A stretch of 64,000 bases of DNA from Paenibacillus thalictri. GTDB taxonomy: Bacteria; Bacillota; Bacilli; Paenibacillales; NBRC-103111. The stretch lies in assembly GCF_004307995.1 (NCBI RefSeq), contig NZ_SIRE01000004.1, forward strand, positions 124,001-188,000, written 5' to 3'. Of the stretch, positions 42,898 to 52,533 are shown in pieces. Under the pieces are notes generated by a model that ran no database searches, was not told the origin of the DNA, and was given only the letters and a program-made list of their open reading frames with translations. The translations under genes and the position numbers were made by a program. Positions within the stretch are counted from its first letter, which is position 1; every line of letters begins with the position of its first letter.

Positions 42898-43236
42898 TTG
42901 AAAGTCATCGGATTTTTCCCTTTGTTTCAAACGCGGAGTACAGAAATCAATCTGATCAAAAACATGCTGGTCAAAGCAGGTTTCATCTATGCGGCCACCG
43001 CACGAACGGTGCAGGAGGTTAAGCCAATATTGGGGGACCATCCGGACGTCAAGGTCATCGCACTTCACGGCTTCAACAGCAGCGGGTGGAGCCAAATCGA
43101 TAAGCTGCGTCTTACTATGCTGATATCCAGTCATCATCTGAAATGGGTTCACACGGGGCCTGACGACGGCTGCGATATGCAAAAACTCATCGCCGTCAAA
43201 GAAGAGCTGGCCTGGGAAGAGGCGGGACAACAGTAA
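42898..43236 (+). CDS. Hypothetical protein, 112 residues
   Basis: A small protein starting at TTG behind GGGAGGCG. Alternating strands and helices (VIGFFPLFQTRST, DVKVIALHGF, MLISSHHLKWVHTGPDDG) suggest a small alpha/beta fold. There is no signal peptide and no recognised family. It ends 17 bp before the convergent end of the YesN-like gene. Confidence 0.6.
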   Translation: MKVIGFFPLFQTRSTEINLIKNMLVKAGFIYAATARTVQEVKPILGDHPDVKVIALHGFNSSGWSQIDKLRLTMLISSHHLKWVHTGPDDGCDMQKLIAVKEELAWEEAGQQ

Positions 43237-43253
43237 AGTCCGGGAGGGCATAG

Positions 43254-44723
43254 TCACATTTTTTTGTACTCTTGGGGTGAGATGCCGTAATGTTTAGCGA
43301 ACAGTTTGCTGAAATGGCTTGTGCTGTAAAAACCAACCTTTCTTGTCACATCGTGCACCGATAAGTCGCTCTCCATAAGCAGCCGTTTCGCCTCTTTCAT
43401 TCTTAAATCGGATACATATTCAACAAATCGGCTGCCCGTTTCCTTATGAAAGAGAGCGCTCAAATAATTAGGGCTGATGCCAAACAGATCAGCCACCTTG
43501 GCGACGCTGATGTCTTCCGTGTAATAAGTGTTGGCGTAAGCAACGATAGAGCGGATCAGCTGGCTTCGTTCGGTTTGGGAGCCAAGCAAACGTCTGCAAA
43601 AATCAAGCAATTCGTTTTTGAAACGGGAGTACCCGGCATCCGGCTGGGCGAAAATGCCCAAGGTGGAGCGTAAAAATAAGCTTGCTGCCCGAATTGCCTG
43701 CGGGTTACTATGCATTTGGCCGGCTTCTGCCAGCGAGAACAAGTTTTCGGCCACGCGGTTAAACTCCACGTAACTTTGAGCCGCATGGCAGCGGGTCAAC
43801 TCGACAAGCAGCTTGGAAACAGGCAAATAATCCGGCTTGTCCCGCACGATAACTTCCAGAAATGATTGTGAATATTCAGCGGCAGTACCAAGCAAAGCCC
43901 TTAAACAAGTTAACTTCAATAACTCCTCATAAGCTGTAGTAAACAACCGTATTGGAACCATACGGCCGGAGACCCATGTGACCGCTGCCGCCCCCTGTTT
44001 CTGACGCCAGGCTGCCGTCATATTTCGGATTTCAGACAAGCAAGCGGACAACTTGTCATTGCCTGCATCGCCAGCTGGCCGGCTGCCAAATACAAGCAGC
44101 CATTCGTTATCACGCGGCTTCAGCACTGCCATGTGAACATGGCGGCTCATGAAAGGGGCGGCGCATAGTCTCGCTTGCTCCAGCCAATCTTCGGAAGCCA
44201 GCCGGTTAGTCCCCTGGATACCGTCAAAAGAGACGGCCGCGAGCTGGCAGTTCATTCCGTCCGGCGGCAAAGGCTCGCCTGCGACAGTCGCCGTTGCTGC
44301 AATCATCTCAGCGATCTGCAGTGAAAAAAGCCGGTTTCTTTCGGCGGCTCGGCGGGCCAGCAGCAGCTCTATATTGTGCATCACCGTTTGGAGCTGCTCA
44401 AAACTAGCCGGCTTGAGCAAATATTCGTTGATACGCAGTGCAACCGCTTTGCGGGCATAATCAAATTCCGAGAAACCCGTCAAGATCACAAACTCGGTTT
44501 GCGGCGAAGTCTTCATGCCCTGCTCGATGGCGTCCAGACCGCTGAGGCGGGGCATCTTAATATCCACGAAAGCAACGTCGGGCTGCAGCACTTCCAGCAG
44601 CCTCAGCATGTCCAAACCGTCGGTCGCTTCCTCAATCCGCAGTTCCGGAATATTCAGCTTCTCCAGATTGTACCGGATTGACTGCCGGATCAGATGCTCG
44701 TCATCCGCTATGAGTATGTCCAT
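43254..44723 (-). CDS. YesN-like AraC-type response regulator
   Basis: A 489-residue regulator: receiver (about 1-118; Asp in VAFVDIKMPRLSGL, Lys in YLLKPAS), middle region, and C-terminal AraC pair (ISVAKVADLFGISPNYLSALF, VHDVTRKVGFYSTSHFSKLF). Its start lies 23 bases inside the end of the kinase gene, so they are co-translated. The likely target is the divergent importer operon, probably via the 20-bp direct repeats at 46501-46540. Confidence 0.93.
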   Translation of the reverse strand: MDILIADDEHLIRQSIRYNLEKLNIPELRIEEATDGLDMLRLLEVLQPDVAFVDIKMPRLSGLDAIEQGMKTSPQTEFVILTGFSEFDYARKAVALRINEYLLKPASFEQLQTVMHNIELLLARRAAERNRLFSLQIAEMIAATATVAGEPLPPDGMNCQLAAVSFDGIQGTNRLASEDWLEQARLCAAPFMSRHVHMAVLKPRDNEWLLVFGSRPAGDAGNDKLSACLSEIRNMTAAWRQKQGAAAVTWVSGRMVPIRLFTTAYEELLKLTCLRALLGTAAEYSQSFLEVIVRDKPDYLPVSKLLVELTRCHAAQSYVEFNRVAENLFSLAEAGQMHSNPQAIRAASLFLRSTLGIFAQPDAGYSRFKNELLDFCRRLLGSQTERSQLIRSIVAYANTYYTEDISVAKVADLFGISPNYLSALFHKETGSRFVEYVSDLRMKEAKRLLMESDLSVHDVTRKVGFYSTSHFSKLFAKHYGISPQEYKKM

Positions 44724-46467
44724 GAAAGTTGGCCTCCGGTATTATGATGGCAATACGTGTCCCCGCCCCCGGGGCGCTCTCAAGCTCAAACCTGCTGTCG
44801 GGAAAACAAAGCTGCAGCCGTTCTCGTGTATTGGTCAGTCCGATTTGCCCGTATTCCTGCAGCTGTTCCGGATCAAACCCGATTCCGTCATCTTCGATCA
44901 CAATCCGCACAAACGGCACTCCGGCTTCCACCACGGTATCCGCCGATATCGTCAGCCTGCATGGCCGGCTGAGCGGCTCAATTCCGTGAATAATTGCATT
45001 TTCGGCCAAAGGCTGCAGCAGCAGCTTAGGCACTTTATGCAAACGGATGCCGTCTTCGCACGACACATGAACTTGTAGTCGCTCCCCGAATCGGAGCTGC
45101 TGGAGAGAACCGTATTTTTCAATAAGGGTCAGCTCTTCCTCCAGGGTCGTCATGTCCGGGTGATTCAAAATGTACCGCAGCAGCAAGGTCAAATCGATGA
45201 TCGACTTCTCCAGCAGCTCCCGCTCGCCGATCTGATTCAGCGCAACAAACCCACCCAGCATGTTGTACAAGAAATGGGGCTGGATTTGCGACTGGAGCGC
45301 TTTGTATTCGGAGTTCCGCTGCTTCAGCTTAAGCACGTATTCGACCTCGATTTTCTGCTTCAATTCTTCGATCATCGAATTCAGCGACCTGCCGATCACA
45401 TCGAATTCATCTGTCGTTCGGGAGCGGTAACGGGCCGAAAAGTCGCCCTGCTCGATCTTGCCCATCGTTTTAATAATATCCTTGACCGGCCCCATCACTT
45501 TGCGTGACAACCCTTGATAAAACAAAAACGCAACAACAAGGCATACGATATACAACAAGGCGGAGTTGACATAAATCCACAGCGTCTTTTTTTCCAGAGC
45601 GGAATAAGAGAGCAGCACGACAAGCTCCCAATTATAGGGCGCCACCGTTCGCCGGATGACCATATAGGACTGGCCGCCGTCGCTTACAACCGAACGATTG
45701 TCGGGCATAGTCCGAAATAACGCCGGCGATACGTCATGATTGGCGTAGACGAAATGACGTTCTTCATCCAGCAGTACGATGTGCGACGGGACATGAAAAT
45801 CGATATCCTGGAACATTTTCTGCAGTACAACGGTGTTGGCATCCGCTATAATGACGCTAATAGGCTGGCGCGACGGGATATCCCGGATCGTGCGCGCCAC
45901 GGAGAAGACGGTTTCCCCTTTGGTGCGCGTGAAGTAATCCTGCTTATGGGGGTTGACGAACACGGCGTTCCCGGCAGCCTCAATCGCTTTGCGGTACCAA
46001 TCGGTTTCGGCAAATTCATAATTGTCCGCCACATCGTTTAACGGATTATTAGTGGAATAAAACAAAGGCTTATTATCCGCGACAATCAAGGTACTCATAA
46101 TATCCTTGCGTGTGTTCCTGACAAAACGCAGCTGGGAATCCAGCATATTGGTAATGCTGAGCACCTGGTATCTGCTCAGACTTTCATAGGATTCTGACGC
46201 CTTGACCTTCAACGCATAAATAAAATCGTCATTGTAATAAGGAATAAGGGTCAGCTGGTCCAACTCGTTTAAGTAACTGGAGAGGCTCTGCGATAAAGAA
46301 ATCAGCGTATTATCGATAAGAATGCCGGTATCTTCGCTAGTTCTCTCGATATAAAAGCGCGCCCCGATATACGTAGTGAGCATAAGCGGCAGCAAAGTGC
46401 TCGCTACAAAAATCAGCACGAGTTTCATATTCAGCGGCCGGTATAACCCGAAGACCAAACCCTTCAT
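44701..46467 (-). CDS. YesM-like sensor histidine kinase
   Basis: A 588-residue kinase. The ATG at 46467 (AAAGG ten bases before) is preferred; the open frame to 46545 would place the 20-bp direct repeats inside the gene and adds a Cys/Arg-rich, unlikely N-terminus. Helices near 15-35 and 290-310 flank an extracellular Cache-like sensor; HAMP follows; the acceptor motif is QIQPHFLYNMLGGFVALN and the ATPase shows ENAIIHG and IEDDGIGFD. It is divergent from the binding-protein gene at 46695. Confidence 0.92.
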   Translation of the reverse strand: MKGLVFGLYRPLNMKLVLIFVASTLLPLMLTTYIGARFYIERTSEDTGILIDNTLISLSQSLSSYLNELDQLTLIPYYNDDFIYALKVKASESYESLSRYQVLSITNMLDSQLRFVRNTRKDIMSTLIVADNKPLFYSTNNPLNDVADNYEFAETDWYRKAIEAAGNAVFVNPHKQDYFTRTKGETVFSVARTIRDIPSRQPISVIIADANTVVLQKMFQDIDFHVPSHIVLLDEERHFVYANHDVSPALFRTMPDNRSVVSDGGQSYMVIRRTVAPYNWELVVLLSYSALEKKTLWIYVNSALLYIVCLVVAFLFYQGLSRKVMGPVKDIIKTMGKIEQGDFSARYRSRTTDEFDVIGRSLNSMIEELKQKIEVEYVLKLKQRNSEYKALQSQIQPHFLYNMLGGFVALNQIGERELLEKSIIDLTLLLRYILNHPDMTTLEEELTLIEKYGSLQQLRFGERLQVHVSCEDGIRLHKVPKLLLQPLAENAIIHGIEPLSRPCRLTISADTVVEAGVPFVRIVIEDDGIGFDPEQLQEYGQIGLTNTRERLQLCFPDSRFELESAPGAGTRIAIIIPEANFHGHTHSG

Positions 46468-46500
46468 AACTGAATCAACCTTTCCGCAAGCGGATACAGA

Positions 46501-46540
46501 GCCTCTTGTGAGACATATTCGCCTCTTGTGACACGTATTC
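46501..46540. repeat. Two tandem 20-bp direct repeats, candidate YesN-like binding site
   Basis: GCCTCTTGTGAGACATATTC (46501-46520) is followed immediately by a second copy differing at two positions (46521-46540). They lie between the divergent kinase and binding-protein genes. AraC-type regulators usually bind direct repeats about 20 bp apart on one face of the helix, so both arms could be controlled from here. Confidence 0.75.
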
Positions 46541-46694
46541 GACATGGGAATGGGACTTCCTTCTTCAGCCCTTGGGCCGGAAGCCGGATCATAGAAATCA
46601 GCAGGAGAAGTGTAGTTTTGAGCGTAATGAAGCCGCTTTTCATCCGTTATACTGGCCTTGTGAACAAATACAAATCAAAGGAGATCAACATTTT

Positions 46695-47996
46695 ATGGGC
46701 AAAATGACAAAGCTTGGCGTTATCGGTTTGACAGCGCTTTTGGCAGCGGCCTGCTCGAACGGAGGAAGCGGCAATCAGGCGGCTCCCTCCCCCGCGGGCG
46801 GAGCTGGGACAGGAGCTGCTGCCGCGAAGGAAACCAAGGAAGTCAAACTGACGATGATGACCAATGCCACCGGGACGACGTTTGACGCCATTCAAGCGGT
46901 AATTGACGGTTTTACCAAAGAAAACCCGAATATCAAGGTCGACTTCAGCACCCAAGGCAAAGACTATGAGCAGCTGATGAAAGCCAAAATGGCCTCCAAC
47001 GACTTGCCGGACTTATTCGCCACACACGGCTGGTCCGTGAACCGTTACAGCGAGTATTTGCGCCCGCTCAACGATCAGCCCTGGTTCGGCAGTCTGACGG
47101 ATACGATTAAACCGACCATTTCCGATAAGAAAGGCAATGTCTTTGTGCTTCCGCTGAATATCGACCAATCAGGCATCGTTTACAATAAAAAGGTGCTGAA
47201 AGACCTCAATCTGGAAGTACCCAAGACGTGGCAAGAGCTGCTGGCGGCGTGCAAGATCATCAAAAACGCCAATATCACCCCCATCTATATCGGCGGCAAA
47301 GACACCACCAAGCTGGCGGGTTTCTTTAATAAGCTGGCCCCTACCGTGCTCATATCGGATAAATCGCACAATTACGGCGACTCTCTCAAGGACGGCAGCT
47401 TCGACTGGAGCAAGTGGAATACGGTTTCGCAACAGCTGGCCGATTTGAAGAAGGAAGGTTACCTGAACAAAGATGTCGTCACAGCCGATCCTTTGAGCGC
47501 AGCGGAGAAGCTGGCTACCGGCAAAGCGGCCTTCCTGATGGAGAACAATGCCATTGTCGCCGAAGCCAAGAAGATCAATCCTGACGCCCAGATCGGCATG
47601 ATGCCGGTACCCGCCTTCCATCCAGGAGACGAACCGATCTTAAACGGCGGCGAACGCGAAGCGTTTGGCGTATGGAAGCAATCGAAAAATACCGAAGCGG
47701 CGCTGCAATTGCTCAATTATATGGCCAAAAGCGAAAATATCGCCAAAGTAGCGGCAGCAACAGGGATGCCGGCAGGTCTCAAAAACGTTAAATACGACCT
47801 GGGCTCGCTGACCGAAGATTACACCAAATACAGCAATTTGCGGACGATTCCGGTATTTGATCGGGAGTTTCTGCCCAATGGCATGTGGAGCACGCTGAAA
47901 ATCATCGGTCCTGCTATTCTCACGGGCGATATGACCGTAGAGGATTCATCCAGAATGATGAGCGACGACTACAAGAAGCTGCGCTCGCAAAAATAA
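46695..47996 (+). CDS. Sugar ABC transporter substrate-binding lipoprotein
   Basis: A 433-residue lipoprotein. The ATG at 46695 follows AAAGGAG (46677-46683); the frame further upstream is not preceded by a signal. Lipobox LAAAC (Cys near 18), a Gly/Ala linker, then a type-1 solute-binding fold (VKLTMMTNATGTTFDAIQ, NDLPDLFATHGWS). It is the first gene of the importer operon divergent from its YesMN pair. Confidence 0.93.
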   Translation: MGKMTKLGVIGLTALLAAACSNGGSGNQAAPSPAGGAGTGAAAAKETKEVKLTMMTNATGTTFDAIQAVIDGFTKENPNIKVDFSTQGKDYEQLMKAKMASNDLPDLFATHGWSVNRYSEYLRPLNDQPWFGSLTDTIKPTISDKKGNVFVLPLNIDQSGIVYNKKVLKDLNLEVPKTWQELLAACKIIKNANITPIYIGGKDTTKLAGFFNKLAPTVLISDKSHNYGDSLKDGSFDWSKWNTVSQQLADLKKEGYLNKDVVTADPLSAAEKLATGKAAFLMENNAIVAEAKKINPDAQIGMMPVPAFHPGDEPILNGGEREAFGVWKQSKNTEAALQLLNYMAKSENIAKVAAATGMPAGLKNVKYDLGSLTEDYTKYSNLRTIPVFDREFLPNGMWSTLKIIGPAILTGDMTVEDSSRMMSDDYKKLRSQK

Positions 47997-48036
47997 TGCG
48001 GCCGGCAAACACCCTATTTTCAGGCAGGAGAGTGCA

Positions 48037-48927
48037 ATGAGACGCGGAATCCAACGTTTTCTACATTCGGATCAAGGTTTGTCCCTGATGTATGCACCCG
48101 CTTTATGTTTGTTTCTGCTGTTTGTCGCCTACCCGCTCCTTTCGGGCATCCATATTTCCTTCACCAACTGGAACGGCTATTCGCAAAAGTACGCATACAT
48201 CGGATTTGAGAATTACAGCAAGCTTATGGCGGATCCGAGATTCAAAAAGGCGCTGCTGAATACGCTGGTGTACGGCTTTGGCAGCGCGCTGCTGCAAAAT
48301 ATGTTTGGCGTCCTGTACGCGCTGCTGCTCAACATGAAATTCGGCAGCCGCATGCTGGTGCGCACCGTCATTTATATGCCGGTTATCGTGGCACAATTGA
48401 TCATGGGCTACATCTTTTATTTCCTCGTGCAATATGACGGCGGAGCCTTTAACGATCTGCTTGCCGCGATTGGTCTTGAGCCGGTGGACTGGATGGCCGA
48501 AGGCCGGCGAGCGGTCTGGATCATCACCGCCATCAATGCTTTTCAGTTCGTCGGCACCTCCATGATTATTTATTTGGCCGGCATTCAAGGAATCCCCCCT
48601 TCGCTGCAAGAAGCCGCCACAATTGACGGCGCCGGCGCCTGGGGACGGCTGCGCCGCATTACGCTGCCGCTGCTGATCCCCGCGATTACGACCAGCTTTA
48701 TGCTCAATCTGATCGGCGGACTGGAGCTGTTCGCCGTCGTCATCTCGCTGACCTCCGGAGGGCCGGGATTTGAGTCGCATTCGATGTCATCTTTGATCAA
48801 TTACTTTTATTTTGAAAATCAGAATGCCGGTTATGCAGCTGCGATAGGCCTGATTACGTTCATCCTGGTCCTGACTGTAAGCTGGGTGATGATGAACGTA
48901 TTCAGAAAGCGGGAGGTGGAATATTGA
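48037..48927 (+). CDS. CUT1 carbohydrate ABC transporter permease (MalF-like)
   Basis: A 296-residue permease, six helices, EAA loop LQEAATIDGAGAWGRLRRI. The ribosome binding site is AGGAG before ATG 48037. Its stop overlaps the start of the next permease by one base (TGATG). Confidence 0.93.
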   Translation: MRRGIQRFLHSDQGLSLMYAPALCLFLLFVAYPLLSGIHISFTNWNGYSQKYAYIGFENYSKLMADPRFKKALLNTLVYGFGSALLQNMFGVLYALLLNMKFGSRMLVRTVIYMPVIVAQLIMGYIFYFLVQYDGGAFNDLLAAIGLEPVDWMAEGRRAVWIITAINAFQFVGTSMIIYLAGIQGIPPSLQEAATIDGAGAWGRLRRITLPLLIPAITTSFMLNLIGGLELFAVVISLTSGGPGFESHSMSSLINYFYFENQNAGYAAAIGLITFILVLTVSWVMMNVFRKREVEY

Positions 48928-49745
48928 TGACCGCACGTTATGCAGGTTTGCTGAAAAACACAGCCGGACTTCTTATCGCCGCCGCCCATTTCGTGCCCTT
49001 CTATATCCTAATCGTGATGGCGCTGAAGAAAAACAACGACTTCTCCTCCCGCTGGGCATTCCCGGATTACATCTATCTCGACAACTTCCGGCTGGCGTTC
49101 GGCGGCGGCAAGCTGATGCAGGCGATGTTCAACAGCCTGATTGTGACGGTATGTTCGGTTGCGCTTGTGGCGTTGCTTGGGGCGATGGCGGCTTATCCGT
49201 TCGCGCGCGTCAAGACCAGGTTTAATCTCGCCATACTGAGTCTGATTATGGCCGTCATGATGGTTCCCAAGCTGACAGTCCTAGTTCCCTTGTATAAACT
49301 GGTCAGCGGGCTGGGGGGCGTGAGCACCTATTGGGGCATCGTGCTGCTGATTACGACTTATAAGCTGCCGGCCTGCATTTTCCTGTATTCGAATTTTATT
49401 TCCACGATCCCCCGGGCGCTGGATGAGGCGGCAACGATCGACGGCTGCAGCAAATTCAGCGTGTTCTACCGTATCCTGCTGCCCTCGATGATGCCGGTGA
49501 CAGCTACCGTCATTATTATGAACAGCGTGTCGATCTGGAATGATTATTCGTTTTCGTTATACTTCATGCAGTCGCCACTTAAACGAACGGTGACACTGGC
49601 AATTTCGTCGTTTTTCAGCCAAAACAACACCAATTTAAACGCTGCCGCCGCCGCTGCTTTGCTGGCCATCGTCCCGGCCACGGTGCTGTATTTGTCGCTG
49701 CAGAAGCATTTTGTCAAAGGTATGGTGGACGGCTCGGTCAAATAG
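48927..49745 (+). CDS. CUT1 carbohydrate ABC transporter permease (MalG-like)
   Basis: A 272-residue permease with EAA loop LDEAATIDGCSKFSVFYRI. The ATG at 48927 overlaps the previous stop and lies a few bases after GGGAGGTGG. It pairs with the MalF-like permease. No ATPase gene follows. Confidence 0.93.
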   Translation: MTARYAGLLKNTAGLLIAAAHFVPFYILIVMALKKNNDFSSRWAFPDYIYLDNFRLAFGGGKLMQAMFNSLIVTVCSVALVALLGAMAAYPFARVKTRFNLAILSLIMAVMMVPKLTVLVPLYKLVSGLGGVSTYWGIVLLITTYKLPACIFLYSNFISTIPRALDEAATIDGCSKFSVFYRILLPSMMPVTATVIIMNSVSIWNDYSFSLYFMQSPLKRTVTLAISSFFSQNNTNLNAAAAAALLAIVPATVLYLSLQKHFVKGMVDGSVK

Positions 49746-49804
49746 CAGGCTGGGCCGCTTCACCTCCTCATGTTAAATGAAAAGAAAGGTGGCTTCCCGT
49801 TCTC

Positions 49805-50563
49805 ATGGACCATGCAAACACAAACCATCCCCTGACCGGCGGCACGCAAGCTGACCATAGTCAAGCTCAGACACTCCCTTCAGAAGCCGTAGGGCAGAGG
49901 CGAGCGTTCACCAAAGCGGTCGGCCGTAAATTTCACGAAGACGGCTCTGTCCGCTATTTCCCGGGAAACACCATCATCTGTCCGATCGGCCCGGACAATG
50001 AGGTCTACGCCAAACTCGTGAAGGCGGCCGAACGATTCGGCCAGCTAAGCTGCGCTCCCTGCTTTACGATGCTGCCCTCTTCAAGTTATCACATGACGGT
50101 CATTCAGGGCGTGTGCGAGGAAGACCGCAAGCCCCAGCTGTGGTCCAGCTTTCTGCCGCTGGATGTGCCGCTGGAGGCAGCAGACCGCTTTTTCAGAGAA
50201 AAGTGGCAGGCGGTACGCGTACCCGACGGATTTGCCATGACATTTGACTATTTGCATACGGACGGGGTGGCCTTGACCGTCAACCTGCAGCCGAATACCG
50301 CCGCCGACGCTCAGAGTTTAAGGCGCTTCCGCGACGAGGTTTCAGAGCAGTTCGGGCTGCGGTTTCCCGATCATGACGTTTACCGCTTCCACATTTCTCT
50401 TGGCTACCGCATTGCGGAGTTAACCGGTCGGGAAGAAGAGGAACTGCTCCGGTTCAAGCAGCATATGGAAGCGGAGTGGAGCGAGCAGTTTGGCGTATAC
50501 CGTTCGGCGCCGCCGCAGCTGGTTTTTTTCAAAGATATGTTTAAATTCGCCGAGACCCGCTAG
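49805..50563 (+). CDS. DUF1868-like 2H phosphoesterase-fold protein
   Basis: A 252-residue cytoplasmic protein. Two His-x-Thr/Ser motifs, YHMTVI near residue 98 and FHISLGY near 199, are the paired catalytic signature of the 2H phosphoesterase (cyclic phosphodiesterase / 2'-5' RNA ligase-like) superfamily; overall length and the GRKFHEDGSVRYFPGNTIIC opening resemble DUF1868. The first 35 residues are polar and probably disordered. It follows the sugar permease by 59 bp and could process a phosphodiester-linked compound brought in by the importer, or be a passenger. Confidence 0.75.
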   Translation: MDHANTNHPLTGGTQADHSQAQTLPSEAVGQRRAFTKAVGRKFHEDGSVRYFPGNTIICPIGPDNEVYAKLVKAAERFGQLSCAPCFTMLPSSSYHMTVIQGVCEEDRKPQLWSSFLPLDVPLEAADRFFREKWQAVRVPDGFAMTFDYLHTDGVALTVNLQPNTAADAQSLRRFRDEVSEQFGLRFPDHDVYRFHISLGYRIAELTGREEEELLRFKQHMEAEWSEQFGVYRSAPPQLVFFKDMFKFAETR

Positions 50564-50570
50564 CAGAGAG

Positions 50571-50705
50571 TAAGAAAAACTTCTGATCGAAGCCCTTTCG
50601 ATGGAGTACATTCGTGTCTTAGCGGAAGCTTTTCTTGCGAGCAGAAAGTTTAATTCGCGCTTTAGCGCTTTTAATATAGTTAAACTTTCTTTACTCTAAA
50701 AAAAG
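50571..50705. repeat. 135-bp dispersed repeat element, copy 2 (inverted)
   Basis: Inverted copy of 17699-17833, starting eight bases after the stop codon of the phosphoesterase gene. The same two hairpins are present: GAAAGTTTAA (50644-50653) with TTAAACTTTC (50680-50689), and AAGCTTTTCTT (50626-50636) with AAGAAAAACTT at the element start. Both copies lie just past the 3' end of a gene. Confidence 0.85.
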
Positions 50706-50753
50706 ATTGCCTTCCGTCTGGCCTGTTAGGCCAAACAAGAGGCAATCTTTTTA
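50702..50753. terminator. Bidirectional terminator
   Basis: AAAGATTGCCT (50702-50712) pairs with AGGCAATCTTT (50740-50750), enclosing TGGCC/GGCCA; T or A runs lie on both flanks. It ends the sugar-importer operon and possibly the opposing lipoprotein gene. Confidence 0.88.
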
Positions 50754-50818
50754 TTGCTCTGGCTTGCGGTTTTCCCGGGATCCTTTTTCCAGCTCAAGGT
50801 TGCGCATGCAACACGCCG

Positions 50819-52378
50819 CTAATCCCGCTCCACCTGAATATAATATGAGGTATCCGGATCCGCTATTACATTTCCGCCCAATTGTTCGACAATAAATCGG
50901 ACAGGCACAAACAGTGTACCTTCGATATTTTCAACAGAACCGCCCATATCGACCGGCTGGCCATTGACTAGCGCAGTTTTGCTGTCCTGCTTGAACGTCC
51001 ATTTGTTCGCTCCGACTTGCAGCGTCAACGTTCCGTCGCTTGTCTCTTCCATATTGGAAGCATAACCCAGCTTCGCGGCCAACATTTTTACCGGCGCATA
51101 AGCCATATTGTCAGAAATGTATCCGAACGGGAAAGCTTCCTCTAAAGATTCTCCCGAATCTTTGATTATTTCCAGCATGCTTGCCATATCCTCTTTTCTG
51201 TCCAGACTGACCGAAAAACTTTTCTTCGTCAGCTTCAGCTCGTATTTTAAATAGCGGAACAAATCGGACTTCTCATCCACTTGATCAAGCAATCGTTCCG
51301 GCGTATCCAGGTCATAAAGCATGACGCTTCCCTTTCCTTCGATGAGATCGGGCTGCACATTTTGGTCAATCTGTCCACGTTGGAAAGACAATGTGAACTT
51401 CCCGCTCTTCACTCCTTGATTCATACCCGGTTCATTTGCCCCGGTTACCTGCATCTCCAGTGCCCGCAGCACTTGGTTGGAATCCGCCGTTAACGAAATG
51501 TCTGTGCGGATACCGTCAAGATACCGTGCTTCCGATTCGTCCGCCCATGTCAACGCAAGGTAAGAGAGAATCGCTTTTTCCACACCATAAATGCCTTCCG
51601 AGGACATTTGTTTGTCCTCCAGCAGCTGTTTGAAGCTGTATGGCGTATCGTCAGCTTGTTCTGCAAAATAATCGTAAAGCACTGCGGCCATTTTTCTTAA
51701 ACCTGGGTCATCAAGAGCGACGTTGCGCAGATGTGTCTTAATCAGCTGCTTTAGTTCTGCATCGTCCAGACTGAAGGCAACTTGGGTACCCACATAACCG
51801 TTATCATTTGTCCGGACGGTAAGCCCTTTTGGCGCAGGCAGGTTAGAGATGTTGAGTTTGACAAATTCCTGCCAAAGCTTTGTCAGGTCAGATTCCGTCT
51901 CGCCTGTAAAATAACCGGAGAGCAGTCCGATAAAAGGCACGTTATAAACCATTCTCGGCACCTTGACCAGATTGGCAATCCCTTTGTCGAGCACGAGCGG
52001 ATGTTTGGCTCCTTCAATCTGTACAATTGCCGTTTCACCGCTTGAATAAAAATCAAATGGAATTTTCAGATTCCCTTTCTCCAAGAAACCTTTGACGGAC
52101 CATCCCCCGGCTGCGTTATTCACCTTGATTGATGTAAGCGATAACTTCAAGCCGTTCAAATACCGGTAAATATCCAGATCTTTAACTTCATACGAACTAA
52201 GCTCGCTGACTGCCTTTTCGTCCATTTCAAACTCAAAACCGAAAGTCAGCTTCCCTTCGTATGATTTTAAATTGAACTCTTTTTCGGCCAATTTGCCGGG
52301 CTCCAGCTCACCCAGCGATGCGCAGCCGGAGAAAATCAATACGACGATGAGCAGCATTGCAACAAACCTGATTTTCAT
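50819..52378 (-). CDS. Stalk-domain (copper amine oxidase N-terminal-like) lipoprotein
   Basis: A 519-residue lipoprotein. The ATG at 52378 follows GGGGAGGTG by nine bases. Lipobox FSGC (Cys near 18). The middle 350 residues have no recognised domain; they look like beta-rich repeats around LKLSLTSIKVNNAAGGW and LKLTKKSFSVSLDRK. The last 110 residues match the copper amine oxidase N-terminal (stalk) domain common in Paenibacillus cell-surface proteins (VNGQPVDMGGSVENIEG, FVPVRFIVEQLGG). It is probably envelope-anchored. It is divergent from the ECF sigma gene. Confidence 0.82.
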   Translation of the reverse strand: MKIRFVAMLLIVVLIFSGCASLGELEPGKLAEKEFNLKSYEGKLTFGFEFEMDEKAVSELSSYEVKDLDIYRYLNGLKLSLTSIKVNNAAGGWSVKGFLEKGNLKIPFDFYSSGETAIVQIEGAKHPLVLDKGIANLVKVPRMVYNVPFIGLLSGYFTGETESDLTKLWQEFVKLNISNLPAPKGLTVRTNDNGYVGTQVAFSLDDAELKQLIKTHLRNVALDDPGLRKMAAVLYDYFAEQADDTPYSFKQLLEDKQMSSEGIYGVEKAILSYLALTWADESEARYLDGIRTDISLTADSNQVLRALEMQVTGANEPGMNQGVKSGKFTLSFQRGQIDQNVQPDLIEGKGSVMLYDLDTPERLLDQVDEKSDLFRYLKYELKLTKKSFSVSLDRKEDMASMLEIIKDSGESLEEAFPFGYISDNMAYAPVKMLAAKLGYASNMEETSDGTLTLQVGANKWTFKQDSKTALVNGQPVDMGGSVENIEGTLFVPVRFIVEQLGGNVIADPDTSYYIQVERD

Positions 52379-52533
52379 TTTTTTATTCACCTCCCCGCCA
52401 TTGTAACAAACAACCATCAGAAAATTTGTCGTTTATTGTCGCTCTGTATATTTCATCATGATGGAGCTAAAACGATGCCCCGTTTACGAACCGGGAATGA
52501 AATAGTTCCCATCCCGTAAATCCTAAAAACGAT

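Noticed and set aside
46468..46545. Upstream extension of the YesM-like kinase
   Set aside because: It would place the 20-bp direct repeats in the coding region and adds an atypical Cys/Arg-rich segment; ATG 46467 has a ribosome binding site and precedes the membrane helix.
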